Made by a program: the position numbers and the translations under genes | Part shown: positions 60,227 through 64,000 of the stretch, piece after piece | How the letters are laid out: the number at the start of each line of letters is the position of its first letter | Position numbering within the stretch: the first letter of the stretch is position 1 | The notes under the pieces: model-generated | What the model saw: the letters and a program-made list of their open reading frames with translations, nothing else | The model's database searches: none | What the model was told of the DNA's origin: nothing | NCBI GenBank assembly: GCA_947501275.1 | Contig: CANMVD010000003.1 | Location: 417,720-481,719 of the forward strand | Origin: an uncultured Tateyamaria sp. | GTDB lineage: Bacteria > Pseudomonadota > Alphaproteobacteria > Rhodobacterales > Rhodobacteraceae | Length of the DNA: 64,000 bases | Direction: 5' to 3'

Positions 60227-60943
60227 TCAGCCTTCGCGTACCATCCGGTCCAGACGATCAGCCATTGCGTTGGCGTATTGCTCTTCATCCATGGCCATGG
60301 ATTGGAAGTCAGGCATATAGAGCTCGTCGACCATGCCATCGGGAAAGAGATCAAGGAAACCATCCCAGCGATAGGCAAAGTTATCCAGACGCGCGCGCCA
60401 CACTGCACCTCGGGCCGGGTCCTTTTCTTCGATCTTGGTCAGGCGTGCCAGAACTGCGGTCCAGATACGTTCCGAACCCAGCAATAGAAACGTGCCGATA
60501 ACAACGCTGAGCATCAAGCAAATGGCAATCACAAACCAATGAGGGCGCACAACAACCAGCAGCAGCGAGCTGACGATGGCGAGATGACGAGTTGTCGGAC
60601 GAAATTGCGTCACCTGACCAATGGTGGCTGGCGCGAGGCCGAGTGCTTTGGGAACCAGTCGCGAAACCGCGGAAGCGCGTTTTTTGGCGGGCTCAGGCGC
60701 ATCCTTTGCAATTTCGGGAAAGTCGTTGGCGCGGCGGCGGGGGGCTTTGCCTAAGGTACGTTCGACAAAGGCACGTGGCGCTGACGGATCACGGTCCTGC
60801 GGCGCGGCCACGTCTTTGTGTGCACTGCGAGATGCGTTGTCTTCCGCTTCAAACTCCGCCGTCAGAATCTGGCGAATTGTCTGCATGGTTTCTTCTTCGG
60901 TGCCTTCAAAAGGCTTTCCAGGCATCAACGTGTAACTCGTCAT
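60227..60943 (-). CDS. Conserved-type hypothetical membrane protein (238 aa)
   Basis: A family is not recognised. The first 130 residues are polar, with an acidic start and a basic proline/arginine patch (APRRRAND, AKKRASAVSRL). One or two membrane segments follow (about residues 119-152, SSLLLVVVRPHWFVIAICLMLSVVIGTFLLL-like), then a charged cytoplasmic tail with WRARLDNFAYRWDGFLDLFPDG and a C-terminal acidic helix. Its place between trnW and secE, on the same strand, suggests cotranscription with translocon and elongation genes. Good codon use and clean boundaries support a real gene. Confidence 0.75.
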   Translation of the reverse strand: MTSYTLMPGKPFEGTEEETMQTIRQILTAEFEAEDNASRSAHKDVAAPQDRDPSAPRAFVERTLGKAPRRRANDFPEIAKDAPEPAKKRASAVSRLVPKALGLAPATIGQVTQFRPTTRHLAIVSSLLLVVVRPHWFVIAICLMLSVVIGTFLLLGSERIWTAVLARLTKIEEKDPARGAVWRARLDNFAYRWDGFLDLFPDGMVDELYMPDFQSMAMDEEQYANAMADRLDRMVREG

Positions 60944-61219
60944 TTGGCAACATCCCTACCCCGTACCGCGAGGCGTCAACTAAAATGTCCCACAAAGGTG
61001 GGGATGCGGCAGAAATAAATCGAGAATGTGCGCCGTCGGTGTCATGAATGTGGCGAGAATGCGGCTCTGTCCCTTATTTGGAAACAGTCACGGGAACTGT
61101 GGCGGGATTGATTACGCAAATTGACCAACAATGGCAGAAGTTGGACGGCCCCGCCGCGGACGAGACAAATTCTTCGCCCCAACTTGGGTAAAATTTGACG
61201 TTAACGAGAATCGGGAAAA

Positions 61220-61295
61220 TGGCAGGGGCACCAGGGCTCGAACCCGGGACCTACGGTTTTGGAGACCGTCGCTCTACCAACTGAGCTATACCCCT
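61220..61295 (-). tRNA. trnW: tRNA-Trp (anticodon CCA)
   Basis: 76 bases with an encoded CCA end. Read on the minus strand, the acceptor arm AGGGGTA pairs with TGCCCCT, the D-arm is GCTCAGTTGGTAGAGC, the anticodon loop CTCCAAA displays CCA, and the T-arm has GGTTCGAGCC. Its place ahead of secE-nusG is the classical one. Confidence 0.97.
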
Positions 61296-61439
61296 AAAGC
61301 AGGTCGGTGCTTACTGGGGCCTCCCGGACATTGCAAGGGCTCAATTGCGCACCGACCCAAGCCGAGGCGCATCTTTGAACCGGTGATGTCTTTGCGCAGC
61401 CACGACGCGGGCGAGCATTGGCTTTTGCCAACACACGTA

Positions 61440-62678
61440 TCAGGCCGCGGATTTGGTCTGTACCGGCTTTGCCGCTCGAACAATGCCAGTGTCAAACAGG
61501 GATGCGATTTCGGTATCGCAAAGCCCCATGACATCGCCCAGTACTTCTTCGGTATGTGCTCCCAGCTGCGGTGCGGGGGCGGCCGGAGCGCGCTGCACCG
61601 TCTCAAAGGTTGCGGGGAAACCGGGGGCCAGGTGGCGCCCAATGCCGGGTTGATCAAGCATGGAAAACATCGGGTTGTCCGGCCCAAGATCCGGATCATG
61701 TGCCAGTGCTTCGGTCACGGTGCGAAATTCGGACCACGTCAGGCCAGCCTCATCAAACAGCGCGCCAACAGTCGCAGAAGAGCGCACGGCAAACCATGGG
61801 TTGAGGGCTCGGGTGATATGCTGGCGCATCTTCCAACGCGCACCTTCATCTTCAAGCGATTGCCCATGCGCCTTTGATAGCGCGTCCATGGCAGCTTTCG
61901 TACCGGTCACATCAATCAGTTTGCGCCACTGGCGGGACGTCAACCCAATCACCATAATCCGGCGCCCATTCGCACAGATGAAATCCTGGCCATAGGCTCC
62001 ATAGAGGGAATTCCCGGACTTCGCTCTGTCCTGCCCATTCAATGCAGCGTCACCCAACATGCCCAAATGACCCATCGTCGCGGCAGCAACATCCTTGAGC
62101 GACAACGTGGCGAATTGGCCCTGCCCCGTACGCAAGCGATGGCGTTCTGCAGCAAGCAGGGTCGAGACACACAAGTTGCCCGCGATCAGATCCCACGCGG
62201 GCAAAGCATGCGCCACAGGATCATCATGGCCCTCGGGACCCGTCATGTCAGGCACCCCAAGGGCAGGGTTAACGGTATAATCGACCTGAGGGCGGCCATG
62301 GCGGTCACCGGTCAGTGTGATCGACACCATGTCATCGCGAAATTGCGCCAGCGTGTCCGGGTCCAACCAGCCTTGCGCGGGAAGGTTCGTCAGGAACAGG
62401 CCTGCATCCGGGCCGGGTGCTGTAACCAGACGTTGGACTAGGGCGCGCCCCTCCGGGTGGCGATAATCGACGGCAATCGAACGTTTCCCTTTGTTCAGAC
62501 CGGCCCAGAACAGGCTTTGCCCTGACGGAGCAAGCGGCCATCGCCCCGCATCCATACCGCCTTGCAAGCGATCCACGCGGATCACATCGGCCCCCATCTG
62601 CGCGAGGGTCATTCCCGCAAGGGGCACCGCCACAAAAGCCGAGCTTTCGACCACACGCATTCCTGACAAAAGGGTCAT
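61440..62678 (-). CDS. mct: 2-methylfumaryl-CoA (mesaconyl-C1-CoA) isomerase-like CoA-transferase
   Basis: A 412-residue class III CoA-transferase-fold protein. The start at 62678 (MTLLSGMRVVESSAFVAVPLAGMTLAQMG) overlaps the upstream gene by 4 bases. Features that point to the Mct group are RWPLAPSGQSLFWAGLNKGKRSIAVD near residues 47-71, VDYTVNPALGVPDMTGPEG near 132-150, and AWDLIAGN; the TLSLKDVAAATMGHLG segment has an aspartate (about residue 196) where the family has its catalytic acid. Mct moves CoA within mesaconyl-CoA from C1 to C4. The adjacent hydratase is the expected partner, supporting this over a generic CoA-transferase. Confidence 0.72.
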   Translation of the reverse strand: MTLLSGMRVVESSAFVAVPLAGMTLAQMGADVIRVDRLQGGMDAGRWPLAPSGQSLFWAGLNKGKRSIAVDYRHPEGRALVQRLVTAPGPDAGLFLTNLPAQGWLDPDTLAQFRDDMVSITLTGDRHGRPQVDYTVNPALGVPDMTGPEGHDDPVAHALPAWDLIAGNLCVSTLLAAERHRLRTGQGQFATLSLKDVAAATMGHLGMLGDAALNGQDRAKSGNSLYGAYGQDFICANGRRIMVIGLTSRQWRKLIDVTGTKAAMDALSKAHGQSLEDEGARWKMRQHITRALNPWFAVRSSATVGALFDEAGLTWSEFRTVTEALAHDPDLGPDNPMFSMLDQPGIGRHLAPGFPATFETVQRAPAAPAPQLGAHTEEVLGDVMGLCDTEIASLFDTGIVRAAKPVQTKSAA

Positions 62679-63523
62679 TGTGTTGCCTCCCAAATGGCGG
62701 TGGCCTGCATGCCCTGATGGCCGTTCTGGCCAGTCCAAAGCTGCATAGCCCCGTCGTCTTCTGCCTCTTCCGCGGTCGCGATTTCGAGATCAGTGCCCGC
62801 GAACAACGGATGCACTGCGCGAAAATCGAAAAACTGCGGCTGTTCACCGCGCATCTGCGTGGCTGTCCGCATCAGCAGCGTCGCTTGCAATGGGCCATGC
62901 ACAACGAGATCAGGATAGTGTTCGACCGTCCGCGTGTACGCGAGATCGTAGTGAATGCGGTGGGCATTGAAGGTCAGCGCCGAATAGCGAAACAAAAGTG
63001 GCGCCGTCATGGCTGTGCGCGTCGACGTGCGGGCCGGCATCGGCCGCGCCTTGGGCGGCGTGTAGCTTTCGGGCAAGGGCAAATAGACGATGTCCTGTTG
63101 CTCTTGGATGGCCAGCCCGCGCGGCCCGGATATCACATGATCTAACGTCACAAGTGCCATCGGCCCGGCTGCCGTCGATTTGGGTGTAATCGCGCGCACT
63201 GTGCTGACCCGTTCAAGCGGGTCGCCAATCCGGATGGGCGCGTGAAACCGCAAGGAACCGCCCGCCCACATGCGCCGCGGCAATCCCAACGGAGGCAACA
63301 ATACGCCGCCGCCCGGGTGCCCGTCACGTCCCAAATCGCTGACATGAGCCGTTGGTGGGAATGCGCACCAATGCCACAAACCCGGGAGCAGATCGCCTCT
63401 CGATGGCTCTGTCGTGTCCGCGCGCCCAACGGTTGCGTGCAATTGTGCGGCCGTTTTCTGATCAACGCCACCATGCTCTGATATGGCCCGGCCAATCCAT
63501 GCGTCTGTATTGATCTGATCCAA
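62675..63523 (-). CDS. meh: Mesaconyl-C4-CoA (3-methylfumaryl-CoA) hydratase-like MaoC-fold protein
   Basis: A 282-residue double-hotdog protein. The N-terminal half (about residues 15-150) is a FAS1-type dehydratase domain with WHWCAFPPTAHVSDLGRDGHP, and the C-terminal half has YSALTFNAHRIHYDLAYTRTVEHYPDLVVHGPLQATLLM, where an N-H-IHYD stretch is the hydratase-2/MaoC-like active site. Such enzymes hydrate mesaconyl-C4-CoA to (S)-citramalyl-CoA. It is 4-base coupled to the Mct-like gene, the natural preceding step. The citramalyl-CoA lyase needed to finish is not next to them. Itaconyl-CoA-type substrates remain possible. Confidence 0.75.
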   Translation of the reverse strand: MDQINTDAWIGRAISEHGGVDQKTAAQLHATVGRADTTEPSRGDLLPGLWHWCAFPPTAHVSDLGRDGHPGGGVLLPPLGLPRRMWAGGSLRFHAPIRIGDPLERVSTVRAITPKSTAAGPMALVTLDHVISGPRGLAIQEQQDIVYLPLPESYTPPKARPMPARTSTRTAMTAPLLFRYSALTFNAHRIHYDLAYTRTVEHYPDLVVHGPLQATLLMRTATQMRGEQPQFFDFRAVHPLFAGTDLEIATAEEAEDDGAMQLWTGQNGHQGMQATAIWEATQ

Positions 63524-63924
63524 AATGCGCCCCTCCTGTTAATGGCAAGGATGCGATGATTCCGCAAAAAATCAATATATTTTAATGACTTAGATGAATA
63601 CCGTCGTATACCGAAAGGGGAACTGTGCAGGCGCAGCATAAACGTGGGCGTGCAATTCCAAGCCGTTAGCCGATGTCTTTGCAGGCGCAGAAACATCACA
63701 GGAGTGGCCATTTTTGTCACCGCCACAGGCCACGCTTGCGAATTCAAAAGCCCGTTATGGGCGGCAAATGCGATTCCCGCACAGCTTGAAATTAGAATTG
63801 CGATGTGCAGAAAAGGTATATGGCGGAGCACATGCCCCGCCATATTGTATCAAGCAATCAGGCCCGACAGTCGTTGGTCCAACCCCAAAGCCTTCATTTT
63901 AACCTCGCGGCAAACCGCGACAAC
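63524..63924. other. Intergenic region between tuf and the mct/meh operon, 401 bp
   Basis: It should contain the promoter of the mct/meh pair at its left end and the tuf terminator at its right end. No gene or tRNA is visible. It includes an AT-rich stretch (about 63566-63590). Confidence 0.4.
63818..63845 (-). terminator. Hairpin downstream of tuf
   Basis: A perfect 9-bp stem (63818-63826 with 63837-63845) and a 10-base loop, about 80 bases past the tuf stop; on the minus strand ACCTTTTC follows. A candidate tuf terminator with only a short T run. Confidence 0.45.
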
Positions 63925-64000
63925 TTACTCTGTGATTTTGGAGACGACGCCGGCGCCGACGGTGCGGCCGCCTTCGCGGATCGCGAAGCGCAGGCCGTTT
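63925..64000 (-). CDS. tuf: Elongation factor Tu, C-terminal end (partial)
   Basis: The gene enters from the right edge and only the last 24 codons are present, ending NGLRFAIREGGRTVGAGVV then SKITE and a TAA stop at 63927-63925. This is the conserved EF-Tu domain III terminus. Its place before trnW-secE-nusG agrees with the usual gene order, with the mct/meh pair inserted between. Confidence 0.93.
   Translation of the reverse strand, partial: NGLRFAIREGGRTVGAGVVSKITE

Noticed and set aside
61440..62678. Loss of the catalytic aspartate in the Mct-like protein (Thr in QFATLSL where many relatives have Asp)
   Set aside because: The catalytic acid of the family aligns better with the aspartate five residues later (SLKD), which is present.
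63905..63920. TCGCGG/CCGCGA hairpin just after the tuf stop
   Set aside because: Short stem without a T run on the minus strand; the larger hairpin at 63818-63845 is the better terminator candidate.

Overview
The window looks like chromosomal DNA of a marine alphaproteobacterium of the Rhodobacterales (roseobacter group). The grounds are the high-GC coding style, a trnW-secE-nusG-rplKA-rplJL-rpoBC backbone, abundant TRAP and TTT solute transporters, a VPLPA-CTERM surface protein, and many catabolic operons with ATGA-type overlaps. Genus cannot be fixed from the sequence alone. No insertion sequence, integrase, prophage, CRISPR array or rRNA gene was seen.

Left part (1-36,200) is catabolic and accessory. 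After a truncated amidohydrolase comes a long plus-strand cluster (466-13,016). It encodes a TRAP transporter, an N-acyl-D-amino-acid deacylase, both hydantoinase/oxoprolinase subunits, a HisC-like aminotransferase, a maleate isomerase/arylmalonate decarboxylase-like protein, an MmgE/PrpD protein and a D-2-hydroxyacid dehydrogenase. A minus-strand pair, a citryl-CoA-lyase-like protein and a class III CoA-transferase (13,095-15,076), converges on it. I infer one import-to-acyl-CoA-cleavage route for an unidentified nitrogen-containing carboxylic acid. Next is an ABC1 kinase joined to a LolD/FtsX-type exporter, an AttH/CrtC-like exported protein and a flavin-type oxidase (15,416-21,349). It is followed by an acid-sugar operon (SDR, zinc ADH, enolase-superfamily enzyme; 21,346-24,264) divergent from a large FAD/Fe-S dehydrogenase and a TauE exporter. 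Facing these is a putative sulfoacetate operon (TctC-TctB-TctA-SauS-SauT; 28,108-34,234) with a two-subunit aconitase X behind it (34,556-36,201).

The middle (36,812-40,818) holds a periplasmic binding protein gene followed directly by a large chemoreceptor gene. I read the pair as a sensory unit without a transporter.

The right part (41,201-64,000) is the housekeeping transcription/translation block, all on the minus strand: tuf (partial), trnW, secE, nusG, rplK, rplA, rplJ, rplL, rpoB, rpoC. It is interrupted by unrelated genes: a mesaconyl-CoA isomerase/hydratase pair, a 238-residue membrane protein, a double-OmpA-domain protein, a hybrid histidine kinase with a sulfite-oxidase-fold-like exported protein, a divergent LuxR regulator/VPLPA-CTERM pair, and a small membrane protein between rpoB and rpoC. 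Intrinsic terminators follow nusG, rplA, rplL and rpoC, and one hairpin lies between secE and nusG, so the block is several transcription units.
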